A stretch of 64,000 nucleotides of DNA from Rheinheimera riviphila (GTDB taxonomy: Bacteria; Pseudomonadota; Gammaproteobacteria; Enterobacterales; Alteromonadaceae), in assembly GCF_004005945.1 (NCBI RefSeq), contig NZ_SACS01000004.1, forward strand, positions 1-64,000, in the 5' to 3' direction. A model generated the notes under the pieces. That model was given only the letters and a program-made list of their open reading frames with translations, was not told where the DNA came from and did no database searches. The position numbers and the translations under genes are program-made. Shown in pieces: positions 1 through 8,229 of this stretch (the first letter of the stretch is position 1; every line of letters starts with the position of its first letter).

Positions 1-221
1 ACAATAAATGAAACCTATACCAAGCGTAGGGCGCGACTCAGCCGCAGGCTAGTCCGCCATGAAGCCGACCCGGATCAAATCACCATCCGGCGTACTGCCG
101 CTGCCGCGGCGAGTAGCGCCCTACGGTTTTTTTAAAACAATAAATTAAACCTATACCAAGCGTAGGGCGCGACTCAGCCGCAGGCTAGTCCGCCGTAAAG
201 CCGACCCGTATCAAATCACCA
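1..221. repeat. Direct repeat, two copies of about 85 bp
   Basis: Positions 1-85 recur almost unchanged at 137-221 (offset 136 bp, a handful of mismatches). Each copy carries the 10-mer CGTAGGGCGC (25-34 and the matching place in copy 2). The spacer ends with its inverted form GCGCCCTACG at 116-125 followed by a T run, so copy 1 plus spacer could fold as a long hairpin. This looks like a REP/MITE-type intergenic repeat; the left end lies outside the window. It has no coding potential that I can defend. Confidence 0.7.
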
Positions 222-388
222 GGTTCGTGATGGATCGATTAGAATCACATGGCGTAAGGGACGTAATGTTGATGAGTAAGAAGTTACTGTAATCGCTATG
301 CGCAAAATTTTGCTTCTAAGCCAAATATAGGCTTTATCTGCCACGCCGTAGGGTGGATAAGCGAAGCGCCGCCAGCACAGGAGTTGTA
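222..388. other. Intergenic tail before the DUF1801 gene
   Basis: No convincing gene. At 342-371 there is a GTAGGGTGGATAAGCGAAGCGC-type stretch, a sequence often seen as the arm of REP-like elements. Here it is a single arm, truncated just before the ribosome binding site of the next gene. Confidence 0.4.
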
Positions 389-778
389 ATGCACCCAGAC
401 ACCATTTTCTACAATGAGACTGTGCCGTTGCCTGAACAACGCATCTGTAACCTGCTGGCTCATGAGATAGACAAGGCGCTTCCAGAGGCACAAAACAAGA
501 TATGGCATGCGCATCCGGTGTGGTTCCTCGACGGAAATCCGGTAGTCGGGTATTCAAAGCTGAAGACCTGTGTGCGTTTGCTATTCTGGAGCGGACAGTC
601 GTTTGACGAACCATCGCTTAATGCCGAAGGAAGTTTCAAGGCGGCCGAGTTTCGGATCACGGATCCCGGCCAAATCCACATCGAGGATCTTGCACGCTGG
701 CTCAATAAGTCGCGAGATATACAATGGGATTACAAAAACATCGTCAAACGCAAAGGCAAGCTTGAACGCCTGAAATAA
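389..778 (+). CDS. DUF1801 domain protein (YdhG-like)
   Basis: A protein of 129 residues of the DUF1801/YdhG-like family: small cytoplasmic alpha/beta proteins related to the frataxin fold, with no settled biochemical role. Family-like features are the helix that opens the domain, the IWHAHPVWFLDGNPVVGYS segment and the basic C-terminus (KRKGKLERLK). The start is set at ATG 389 because GGAG lies 6 bases upstream (380-383); an in-frame ATG at 353 would lengthen the protein by 12 residues running through the repeat arm. It converges on the GH94 gene with only 7 bp between the stops. Function unknown; confidence in it being a real gene is high. Confidence 0.8.
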   Translation: MHPDTIFYNETVPLPEQRICNLLAHEIDKALPEAQNKIWHAHPVWFLDGNPVVGYSKLKTCVRLLFWSGQSFDEPSLNAEGSFKAAEFRITDPGQIHIEDLARWLNKSRDIQWDYKNIVKRKGKLERLK

Positions 779-785
779 AGGCAGT

Positions 786-3242
786 TCAACTTCTGCTAAC
801 CAACGGCAATAACAGCGTTACCTGATAACTCTGACCGGCGTGAAAATCACGGATCATGAAGTCCGGTAGTAACGCCCTATCGAGCCATAATTGCGGTGCA
901 GCAATACCTTCTTCACGACGGAACTGGATATCAAAGCGAGCGCCGCGAAACAACCTGACAATACTGGCTGCTGGCCATTGCGAAGGTAATTGTGGTTCGA
1001 CACGTAGACCATCGGCACAACCTTTGACCCCAAACATGCCTTCGACCAAAGCGCGATAGACCCAAGCGACAGTGCCGGTATTAAATAGCTGACTGGAGCG
1101 ACCAGCGGTGCCGGGTAGGGTTTGATAAGCGCCGCGATAATAATTCGGGATAAATACCGGTAATTGCCCACGTTGTTTTTGCTCAGCGACATCGTCAGAA
1201 GGCAACATTTGTTTTAACAGCGTGCAGGCTAAATCCGGCTCGCCAATCTGATACAGCGCATACAAATAAAACGCCACTGCATGGTTGTATACCGAACCAT
1301 TTTCGGCCGAGCCTGGAAACTTTTGCGTTAGCCGGCCAATATCCTGCACCATCCGGGTATAGGCTGGTGCCAGCATTTGTACGCCATAAGGCGTTTGTAA
1401 GTGCTGCTGAATTGCATTGAGTAGCAACGGGATTTTACTGGCATCCGCTGCGCCCGACAACATGGCCCAACTTTGTGGATTGAGGTAGATCCGACCTTCG
1501 GTTTCAGCGCTCACGCCAAACACCCGGCCATCATCGGTGATACCACGGCCATACCAGTTGCCATCCCAAAGCTGGCTATTCACAGCCAGATTAAACTGCG
1601 CCGCTTGTTGCTGATAGTGTGTGGCCAGTTCTGGTAAATCTCGTTGCTGGCAGATCTCGGCAAAACAGTTCAGCGCATAGGCACTGGCGAGCGACAACCA
1701 GCCCGACACACCGCGGCCTTGAAAGCCAACCATATTCATCGGATCGCACCAGTCGCCTTGTTCGATATAATTTAAACCGCGCGGGTCTTTTTTCAGCACC
1801 AGCCAGGTCATCGCGCGTTTTAGATGCTCAAAAACCGTCTGTGTACTGGCTTCGTTAGAAAAGGGGAGCAGTTCATCGAGCAGCGCATAATCATCGGTTT
1901 CAGCCAGATAAGCGCTCAGACACACTGGCAACCAGACACATTGGTCGGTATGCGGCACCTGATTAATGTATTTCAGCGTGGCATCGTGGTGCAGCAAAAT
2001 ACCATCCGGCATTTCGCCGCTGGCATGTTGCTGCGACAAGGCTTTTCGCAGAGCCTCGCGAAAAGAAGCGGGCTTTAAATAACACATCCCCATATGATCC
2101 TGCAGATAATTGCGGGTCTGCGGATCGGTGGTAAAGCGGTTGCTGTCACCATGATAAAACTGCTGGCGTGGCAGCCAATGGTTGACGAAATTATTCAGCG
2201 TTTCATCAGGCGTATTGATTTGCAGGCAAGGATTCAGTTCGTTCAGACGAGCGGCGGCTTGTTGTTGCGCTGCAGTAAAACCGTCGGTATTCGAAGCTGC
2301 TTGAGCCGCAGAATCCCCAAAATAGCGTTGCCGCACCGCCGCAATCTCACACTTGTCATAAGCCGGACCAAACACAAAACGAAAGACCCGACTTTCACCA
2401 GGCGCTAAGATCAGCCTATATTGCATGGCGCAGACTGGCGTTTGGTAGTGTGCCGGTTGATTGGCTAAAGTCGCGCCCAGTAGCGCATCCGGTTTTTGCA
2501 AACCACCTTCACCTTCAAACAGGCTTTGATTAGCGCACCAGGCGATGGGCGGTTGTTCGGCCAGTAAAAAAGTCTGATCTTTAAAAAACTGTTGTTTATA
2601 AAAATCCGGATATTTCTGATAAGGGGTGACGCTTTGGCAAACCACCGCATTAAGCTCTGCGTCAAAGTCGCCGGATTGATTCATCCACGACATATAACCG
2701 ACTGGAAAATAAGGGTAAATGCTGATCTCACGCAATTGTGCGCCGGTGTTCTGTACGGTCAGTTGCCACAGCTCATGCGGTGCATCCGGGCTCACCGAGA
2801 CTTGCCAGTTCAACGCTAACCCAGCTTGCTGTACCTGCCATTGCACATCACTTTTACCCACCGAAAAGCAAAACTGTTCGGCTTGCTGCCGTGCTGGTTC
2901 GTAGGGCAGTGAAAAAATACTGCCGTTCTGCTCGTCCTTGAAATAAACAAAGCGTCCCGGATGATGGGCGAAATACGGCTGCTCCGGCTGCATAAAGGTT
3001 TTGGCTTCCAGCACTGGTGCATGCGCGTATTTGGCCGGTTCTGGCTGCATAAATTGCGCAGTGGCAAAACCACGACAATTCAGTTGCAGCAAAAGCTGTG
3101 GGTTCCATAAAAAGCTGCAGGCGGCTGGCATCGCCGTTGGACTAAATAGCTGATAACGCTGTCCATCCGCTGTTGGTTGCATGACTTGTTGTGTGACTTG
3201 TTGCATGAGAGGCGACTGCGCATTTTTTTCAAGCAAAGACAT
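786..3242 (-). CDS. GH94 glycoside phosphorylase, candidate cellobionate phosphorylase
   Basis: Protein of 818 residues with the family 94 layout: N-terminal beta-sandwich (about 1-300), helical linker, then an (alpha/alpha)6 barrel. The likely catalytic acid sits in GDWCDP (about 496-501), corresponding to the DWND-type motif of cellobiose phosphorylases; RNYLQDHMG (about 377-385) and the late PNYYRGAY/GTAGRSSQLF stretch line the phosphate and substrate site in this family. GH94 enzymes split beta-glucosyl disaccharides with phosphate to give glucose 1-phosphate. Last gene of the operon; it starts 2 bp after the symporter stop, suggesting coupling. A gluconokinase in the same operon argues for cellobionic acid as substrate (products glucose 1-phosphate and gluconate). 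Cellobiose or laminaribiose remain possible. No signal peptide, so cytoplasmic. Confidence 0.85.
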   Translation of the reverse strand: MSLLEKNAQSPLMQQVTQQVMQPTADGQRYQLFSPTAMPAACSFLWNPQLLLQLNCRGFATAQFMQPEPAKYAHAPVLEAKTFMQPEQPYFAHHPGRFVYFKDEQNGSIFSLPYEPARQQAEQFCFSVGKSDVQWQVQQAGLALNWQVSVSPDAPHELWQLTVQNTGAQLREISIYPYFPVGYMSWMNQSGDFDAELNAVVCQSVTPYQKYPDFYKQQFFKDQTFLLAEQPPIAWCANQSLFEGEGGLQKPDALLGATLANQPAHYQTPVCAMQYRLILAPGESRVFRFVFGPAYDKCEIAAVRQRYFGDSAAQAASNTDGFTAAQQQAAARLNELNPCLQINTPDETLNNFVNHWLPRQQFYHGDSNRFTTDPQTRNYLQDHMGMCYLKPASFREALRKALSQQHASGEMPDGILLHHDATLKYINQVPHTDQCVWLPVCLSAYLAETDDYALLDELLPFSNEASTQTVFEHLKRAMTWLVLKKDPRGLNYIEQGDWCDPMNMVGFQGRGVSGWLSLASAYALNCFAEICQQRDLPELATHYQQQAAQFNLAVNSQLWDGNWYGRGITDDGRVFGVSAETEGRIYLNPQSWAMLSGAADASKIPLLLNAIQQHLQTPYGVQMLAPAYTRMVQDIGRLTQKFPGSAENGSVYNHAVAFYLYALYQIGEPDLACTLLKQMLPSDDVAEQKQRGQLPVFIPNYYRGAYQTLPGTAGRSSQLFNTGTVAWVYRALVEGMFGVKGCADGLRVEPQLPSQWPAASIVRLFRGARFDIQFRREEGIAAPQLWLDRALLPDFMIRDFHAGQSYQVTLLLPLVSRS

Positions 3243-3244
3243 GT

Positions 3245-4642
3245 TCAGACCGCTCCAGCAGATGAGTGTGATGCTACGGCCGCCGCTTTTTGCGCCTGCA
3301 ATTGTCGCTGGATTTCCGAAAGCCTTGTTTCGGTCAGCGGATAAAACCGCATTACCCAGGCCGCCAGTAACGCAATCACCCCAGGAATAATGGTCATCAG
3401 CCACAAAATCCCTTGTTGTGAGCCAGCGCTTTGTGCAGCGTTGGCAACATAACCAATGGCGGCCAGCAGCCAGCCAATCATCGCCGAAGCCAGTGCGCCA
3501 CCAAGTTTTTGCGAAAAAGTCGCGGCAGCGAAGGTCATAGCGGTGGCGCGCCGACCGGTGCGAAATTCGTTATCGTCAGCCGTGTCGGCGTACATCGAAA
3601 ATGCCAGCGGCGATTTTGGCCCCAGCAAAAAGCCAATCAATAAATTCAGGCCAAAAATCAGACTCACCGCATCAGGCGGCACAAAATACAGGCTGATTGA
3701 TAACAAGCCGACCAAAGTCATCAGCAGCATTAATAGAGGTTTTTTATCCAGAAATTTAGTCATCAATGGTGTGCAAGCGGCACCGAGTGCCAGCGCCAGC
3801 ATATAGGAGGATAAAAACTCGCCGACTAAATCCGGCCGCTGCAGATAATATTTCAGGTAATACACCGCGCTGCTGGCGCGCATGGTGATGGTCACCATAA
3901 TGATCAGCGCCAGCGCAAATAACACCAACCAGGCTTTGTTGTGTAATAAGTCTTTCAGATCCTGTGACACCGCAGCTGGCTTGGCGGCAATGGGTTGTAC
4001 CCGTTCACGACAATTGGCAAAGGTGATCAAAAACATCAAAGCGGCAGCGATACCAAAGCAGCCCATCGTCAGTTGCCAACCGAGCGCTTCGTTGCCTTGT
4101 CCAAGCCACACCACCAGTTTTGGCGTGAGATAAGTGACGACAATGCCGCCGCTAAAACCGCCGATAAACCGTAAGCTCACCAGCTGCGTGCGCTGCTGAC
4201 TGTCGCCGGTCATCACGCCGGAGAGCGCCGAATAAGGAATATTAATCGCGGTGTAACAGAGCATCAACAGCGAATAAGTGCCATAGGCCCACAGCAGTTT
4301 GCCGTTTTCAGACAAATCCGGCGTCGAGTAAGTCAGCACGCCAGCGCCCGCCAGCGGTAACGCCATCCATAACAAATAAGGCCGGAATTTGCCAAACCGG
4401 CTGTGGGTGCGATCGGCAATTGCGCCCATCAGTGGATCGGTAATGGCATCAATGATTTTGGTGATCAGCATCATGGTGCCGGCTGCTGCGGCGGAAATGC
4501 CAAACACATCGGTGTAATAAATCAGCAAAAAGGCCGAGATATTGGCCCAATAGAAGTTAAAACCCATATCGCCCAGGCCATAACTGATTTTTTCGCGCCA
4601 GCGTAGCGGGGCAGTGGAAGATTCAATCACCTGTTCTGACAT
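3245..4642 (-). CDS. GPH-family (MelB-like) MFS sugar symporter
   Basis: A 465-residue inner-membrane transporter of the glycoside-pentoside-hexuronide:cation symporter family. It opens with the family signature (RWREKISYGLGDMGFN), has about 12 hydrophobic helices, and carries the DPLMGAIADRTHSRFGKFRPY segment that holds the cation-site acidic residue and the MFS loop 2-3 motif. Start chosen at ATG 4642 with AAAGGG just upstream; an upstream in-frame ATG would add 26 non-conserved residues that overlap the gluconokinase gene. It lies between gluconokinase and GH94, so it most likely imports the disaccharide or aldobionic acid that GH94 then phosphorolyses. Substrate is inferred from context only. 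Confidence 0.88.
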   Translation of the reverse strand: MSEQVIESSTAPLRWREKISYGLGDMGFNFYWANISAFLLIYYTDVFGISAAAAGTMMLITKIIDAITDPLMGAIADRTHSRFGKFRPYLLWMALPLAGAGVLTYSTPDLSENGKLLWAYGTYSLLMLCYTAINIPYSALSGVMTGDSQQRTQLVSLRFIGGFSGGIVVTYLTPKLVVWLGQGNEALGWQLTMGCFGIAAALMFLITFANCRERVQPIAAKPAAVSQDLKDLLHNKAWLVLFALALIIMVTITMRASSAVYYLKYYLQRPDLVGEFLSSYMLALALGAACTPLMTKFLDKKPLLMLLMTLVGLLSISLYFVPPDAVSLIFGLNLLIGFLLGPKSPLAFSMYADTADDNEFRTGRRATAMTFAAATFSQKLGGALASAMIGWLLAAIGYVANAAQSAGSQQGILWLMTIIPGVIALLAAWVMRFYPLTETRLSEIQRQLQAQKAAAVASHSSAGAV

Positions 4643-4688
4643 GTTCGTGCCCTTTGTTATGGTTTTAAGTCTGGATGGACTTGTTGGG

Positions 4689-5222
4689 TCATGGGTTGTC
4701 GCTGGGGAGGTCGGCGGCAAAGGTTAACCAGAGCAAAATTTGCTGGATTAATAACTTTACCGGTTGGTCAATTGAAAACGGTTGTACATCGGTTTCGCCG
4801 CTGCTGCTTTGCATACTGTCGAGCTGACTTTGCAGCAAGCTTGCCGGCATATAATGACCGCTGCGCTCTGCCAGTCGCATTGCCAGCACTTCAGCCGGAC
4901 CTTGCAGATAAATAAAGCGGATGTGCTGACCAGCTTGGCGTAATTGCTGGCGTTGGCTGGCAATTAAACCGGAATAACTCAGCACACAAGGTTGGCCCTG
5001 CGCTGTCGTATCTGCCAGCATCGCCGCCAGCCGATCAACCCATTGTTGGCGCAAGGTGCTGGTCAGCGGTGTACCGGAAGCCATCAGGGCTTTGGCTTCA
5101 ATGCTATGAAAATCATCACCCTCCACAAAAGGGTAACCCAGTTTAGTTGCCAGCAATTGGCCGACTGTGGATTTACCACTGCCGGCCACGCCCATGATGA
5201 TCAGGGTTAGCCTTGCGGACAT
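4689..5222 (-). CDS. gntK: Gluconokinase
   Basis: A 177-residue P-loop kinase of the GntK family, phosphorylating D-gluconate to 6-phosphogluconate for the Entner-Doudoroff or pentose phosphate routes. Visible features are the Walker A motif GVAGSGKST (about 12-20), the substrate segment VEGDDFHS (about 33-40), the LSYSGLIASQRQQLR segment (normally SALKxxYRxxLR), and HYMPASLLQSQL, the family's HFMPxxLLxSQ motif. Its start overlaps the end of the GH3 gene by 16 bp, and the symporter starts 46 bp downstream, so it is clearly within the operon. A free gluconate kinase inside a glucoside operon is the main clue that the operon feeds on gluconate-ending disaccharides. Confidence 0.92.
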   Translation of the reverse strand: MSARLTLIIMGVAGSGKSTVGQLLATKLGYPFVEGDDFHSIEAKALMASGTPLTSTLRQQWVDRLAAMLADTTAQGQPCVLSYSGLIASQRQQLRQAGQHIRFIYLQGPAEVLAMRLAERSGHYMPASLLQSQLDSMQSSSGETDVQPFSIDQPVKLLIQQILLWLTFAADLPSDNP

Positions 5223-7822
5223 TGCAGTTTCACCGCATCCGCTGTGCCTTGTGGCAACAACTTCAGCTCGGCAAAGCTCAGCTGCAACTTGCTACTACTG
5301 CTGATGGCCAGCGGCACGGCAATTTGCGCTAAATCAACGCCTTTGCTGGTAAAGCAGCTGACGTCCACTTGCAGCTCAGTCCAGACACCTGCGGTGAATT
5401 GCTGCAGCTGTGGACTGACATCCAGGCTGGCACTGCATTGTTCGTTACAAAGCATCGACAGTTCCACCGGTGCGGTCACCGGAGAATCTACTTTCAGCAT
5501 TAAACTCAGCACTGCTTCTTTATTGCCAAAGGCACGTAAATCGCGTGGGAAATTACTGCGAAGGGCAACAGAAGCTTTGGCCGAACCATCAAAGCTGATT
5601 AAGCGTGCATCTTCCTGTACTTTGCGATCAAAACTTTGCAGTTTCACCGAGCCCAACGTCTGCTGATTACTGCTGACGCTGGCGGATTGCTCTGCACTTT
5701 GCAGCACAAACTGCCACGGCGCTTTGATATCTCGCTCGAACAACGGCAATGCGCTGACGCTGGTATGGCTGGTGCTGGTTTCCGTCAAAGGCGCACGAAA
5801 CAGGCTGGCCGCTTGCTCCGGTGCATCGGCGTACCTTAAACCATAACCGTAGGCAAACAGTGGTTGGTAGTCGGCATCGGCTTGATTTACTTTGGTTTGA
5901 TCCGGACCATTCGGCCAGGAAAACGATAACTTACCGCGAAAATCCTGTTGTACCTTGCTGTCTTTATCGCTGAATAACACCGGCGCTATGGCATGGCCTT
6001 CGCTGCCTGGTAACCAGATGGCGACAAAAGCATTGGACGCATTTAGCTCGGCATTGACCCACAACGGTCGGCCGCTGATAAACAACGACACCACTTTAAT
6101 ACCATCGGCCTGCAGCTTTTTCAGCAGCGCCAAATCGGTTTTGTTGCCACGCTGATATTCGACGTTATCAATATCGCCGTTGCCTTCGGCGTAAGGTTGC
6201 TCGCCAAATACCACAATCGCCACATCAGGTTTTTGCTGGTAACTGCCGTCGTTGCTCAGTTGCACCTGGCCACCGGCGGTTTCGACCTGAGTTTTAATAC
6301 CGGCATAAATTGAGCTGCCGCCAGGGAAGTCGGTATTATTATTGCCGGTGCCTTGCCAGGTGATGGTCCAGCCGCCACTTTGCATGCCGATATTGTCCGC
6401 CCCCTGGCCTGTCACCAGAATTTTTTGGGTTGGGTTTAGTGGCAATAAAGCCTGTTGGTTTTTCAGCAATACCAAGGATTGTTGCACCGCAGCAGCTGCC
6501 ACAGCGCGATGTTCAGCTGAGCCAATAATGTCGGTTTTGCCGGATAATGGCCGCTGTGCCGGGCTTGGTTTTTCAAATAAACCAGCACGAACTTTCACCC
6601 GTAAAATCCGGGTCACCGCGTCGTCAATCCGGCTTTGTGGGATTTCACCGCTTTTCGCTTGCGCCACTAAGTTTTCATACAAAGGTTTCCAGGCCGGTGT
6701 CGGCACCATGTACACGTCTAAACCAGCGTTGGCGGCGGCGGCGCAGTTGTCGTTGCTGCAACCTTTAATTTGGCCATGACCATTCCAGTCACCGACCACC
6801 AATCCGTCAAAACCCATCCGGGTTTTCAGCACGTCAGTCAGTAAGTACTTGCTGCCATGAATTTTTTCGCCATGCCAGCTATTAAAGGATGCCATCACCG
6901 TCTGAGCGCCGGCCTGCAAACCGCCGACATAACCCTGGGCATGAATATCAAACAGTTGTTGTTCGGTCGAAATATTGTCGCCCTGATCAATCCCACCTTC
7001 AGTACCGCCATCGCCAAGGAAATGTTTCACGGTACTAATCACCCGTTCATTGCCTAAAAAGTCAGCATCGGGGGCGCCTTGTAAACCTTTGACAATAGAG
7101 GCTGCGTAATTACGGACGATTTCCGGATCTTCGGAATAACCTTCGTAAGTGCGACCCCAGCGATCGTCTCGTACTACGGCGACTGTGGGGGCAAACACCC
7201 AGTCAATGCCGGTGACCATCACTTCGCGGGCAGTGGCTTTGGCAATTTGTTCGATTAATTCAGGATTGTTAGCAGCACCAAGACCGATATTGTGCGGGAA
7301 TAACGTCGCGCCAATCACATTGTTATGGCCGTGTACAGCGTCGGTGCCCCAGATGGTGGGAATGGTGGAACCGTCTTGCGAGGCATCAATCGAAGCTTGA
7401 TACATAGCTTCGGCCAGTTTGATCCAATCCGCTGGCGTGGCGTGTTTATTCCCGGCCGGGAACGAACCACCGCCATTGAGATAAGAGCCAAAACCATATT
7501 TGCGCATATCTTCGACCGTGATATCGCGGATTTCCGGTTGCACCATCTGGGCAATTTTTTGCTCCAGCGTCATCGCTGCCAGTAGCTTAGCGACTTTGGC
7601 TTCTTCTTCGGCATTGCCCTGACGGGGGATCGCAAGTTTTGGCCAGATAGCCGCCGGATCTCTAGTAGCTGCAGCTTCTTTAGCAGCAGTTGCAGGTACT
7701 GCTATGGATGTGGTTTCCGGAGTAGCTGATTTTGGCTGGCAACCCGTCAGCGCCAGCAATAAAGCTGCGGCAACGGGAGTCAGGCCGCCAGCTAAAAAGC
7801 GGTGTGGTAAAGATGGCATCAT
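5207..7822 (-). CDS. Periplasmic GH3 beta-glucosidase lipoprotein (ExoP-like)
   Basis: An 871-residue glycoside hydrolase family 3 enzyme. The N-terminus is a lipoprotein signal (LLLALTGC, Cys about 28) followed by an Ala/Thr-rich linker. The (beta/alpha)8 domain carries WGTDAVHGHNNV, the KHF(L)GDGGTEGG substrate-binding loop and the nucleophile Asp in GLVVGDWNGHGQI. The alpha/beta sandwich has GEQPYAEGNGD, and a C-terminal beta domain of about 170 residues resembles that of marine ExoP-type exo-1,3/1,4-beta-glucanases. It would trim beta-glucans or cellodextrins in the periplasm. First gene of the operon, with a 160-bp leader behind a LacI-type operator. Two adjacent ATGs (7822 and 7819) make the exact start trivial. 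Linkage specificity cannot be read from sequence. Confidence 0.92.
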   Translation of the reverse strand: MMPSLPHRFLAGGLTPVAAALLLALTGCQPKSATPETTSIAVPATAAKEAAATRDPAAIWPKLAIPRQGNAEEEAKVAKLLAAMTLEQKIAQMVQPEIRDITVEDMRKYGFGSYLNGGGSFPAGNKHATPADWIKLAEAMYQASIDASQDGSTIPTIWGTDAVHGHNNVIGATLFPHNIGLGAANNPELIEQIAKATAREVMVTGIDWVFAPTVAVVRDDRWGRTYEGYSEDPEIVRNYAASIVKGLQGAPDADFLGNERVISTVKHFLGDGGTEGGIDQGDNISTEQQLFDIHAQGYVGGLQAGAQTVMASFNSWHGEKIHGSKYLLTDVLKTRMGFDGLVVGDWNGHGQIKGCSNDNCAAAANAGLDVYMVPTPAWKPLYENLVAQAKSGEIPQSRIDDAVTRILRVKVRAGLFEKPSPAQRPLSGKTDIIGSAEHRAVAAAAVQQSLVLLKNQQALLPLNPTQKILVTGQGADNIGMQSGGWTITWQGTGNNNTDFPGGSSIYAGIKTQVETAGGQVQLSNDGSYQQKPDVAIVVFGEQPYAEGNGDIDNVEYQRGNKTDLALLKKLQADGIKVVSLFISGRPLWVNAELNASNAFVAIWLPGSEGHAIAPVLFSDKDSKVQQDFRGKLSFSWPNGPDQTKVNQADADYQPLFAYGYGLRYADAPEQAASLFRAPLTETSTSHTSVSALPLFERDIKAPWQFVLQSAEQSASVSSNQQTLGSVKLQSFDRKVQEDARLISFDGSAKASVALRSNFPRDLRAFGNKEAVLSLMLKVDSPVTAPVELSMLCNEQCSASLDVSPQLQQFTAGVWTELQVDVSCFTSKGVDLAQIAVPLAISSSSKLQLSFAELKLLPQGTADAVKLQCPQG

Positions 7823-7979
7823 TTAGTCAAGTCCTTGTTTCAGCGATTATTTTTAAAGGTAGCTTTGCAATACTCAACCTCATGCTGATGATGTGGTGTC
7901 GTGATCCAAAGCGGCAGAGCCAAGAGGAAACGACGCAAAATCAGCACAGATGCCACCTGATTGTTATGGAAGATGCTGC

Positions 7980-8021
7980 TGTAAGCGCTTTCATTTATAT
8001 CATATTGGTTGCTGATGGCAA
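7980..8021 (-). promoter_or_regulatory. Promoter overlapped by a LacI-family operator
   Basis: Read on the minus strand: TTGCCA (8021-8016), 16-bp spacer, TATAAA (7999-7994), immediately followed by TGAAAGCGCTTACA (7993-7980). The 14-mer is a near-perfect palindrome around CGCG/GCGC of the kind bound by LacI/GalR repressors, placed at the expected transcription start, so binding would block initiation. It serves the GH3-gntK-symporter-GH94 operon. No LacI-type gene lies in the window. Confidence 0.65.
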
Positions 8022-8229
8022 CGTTTTTCTGCCGAATAAGCAACGGCGCGCTTGCAGTTGCCGGTGGGCTTTGTCATGCTGGCAATGGATGGCCGACTTT
8101 CGATGTAAATCAGCAGCAAAACCGCCGCAATGTTTTGTTTAAAGCCGAAAATTCAAGCAAGCTGGACGCATGAGAGTTATCTAATTCAAACCATTCGCTT
8201 CAAACCATTAGCGGAGACTGCCACTCAGG

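Noticed and set aside
5244-5666. Plus-strand open frame of 140 codons opposite the GH3 gene
   Set aside because: It is antisense to a strongly supported GH3 coding region, has Ser/Leu/Cys-rich shadow composition and no RBS or family.
6342-6779. Plus-strand open frame of 145 codons opposite the GH3 gene
   Set aside because: Same reason: antisense shadow of conserved GH3 motifs.
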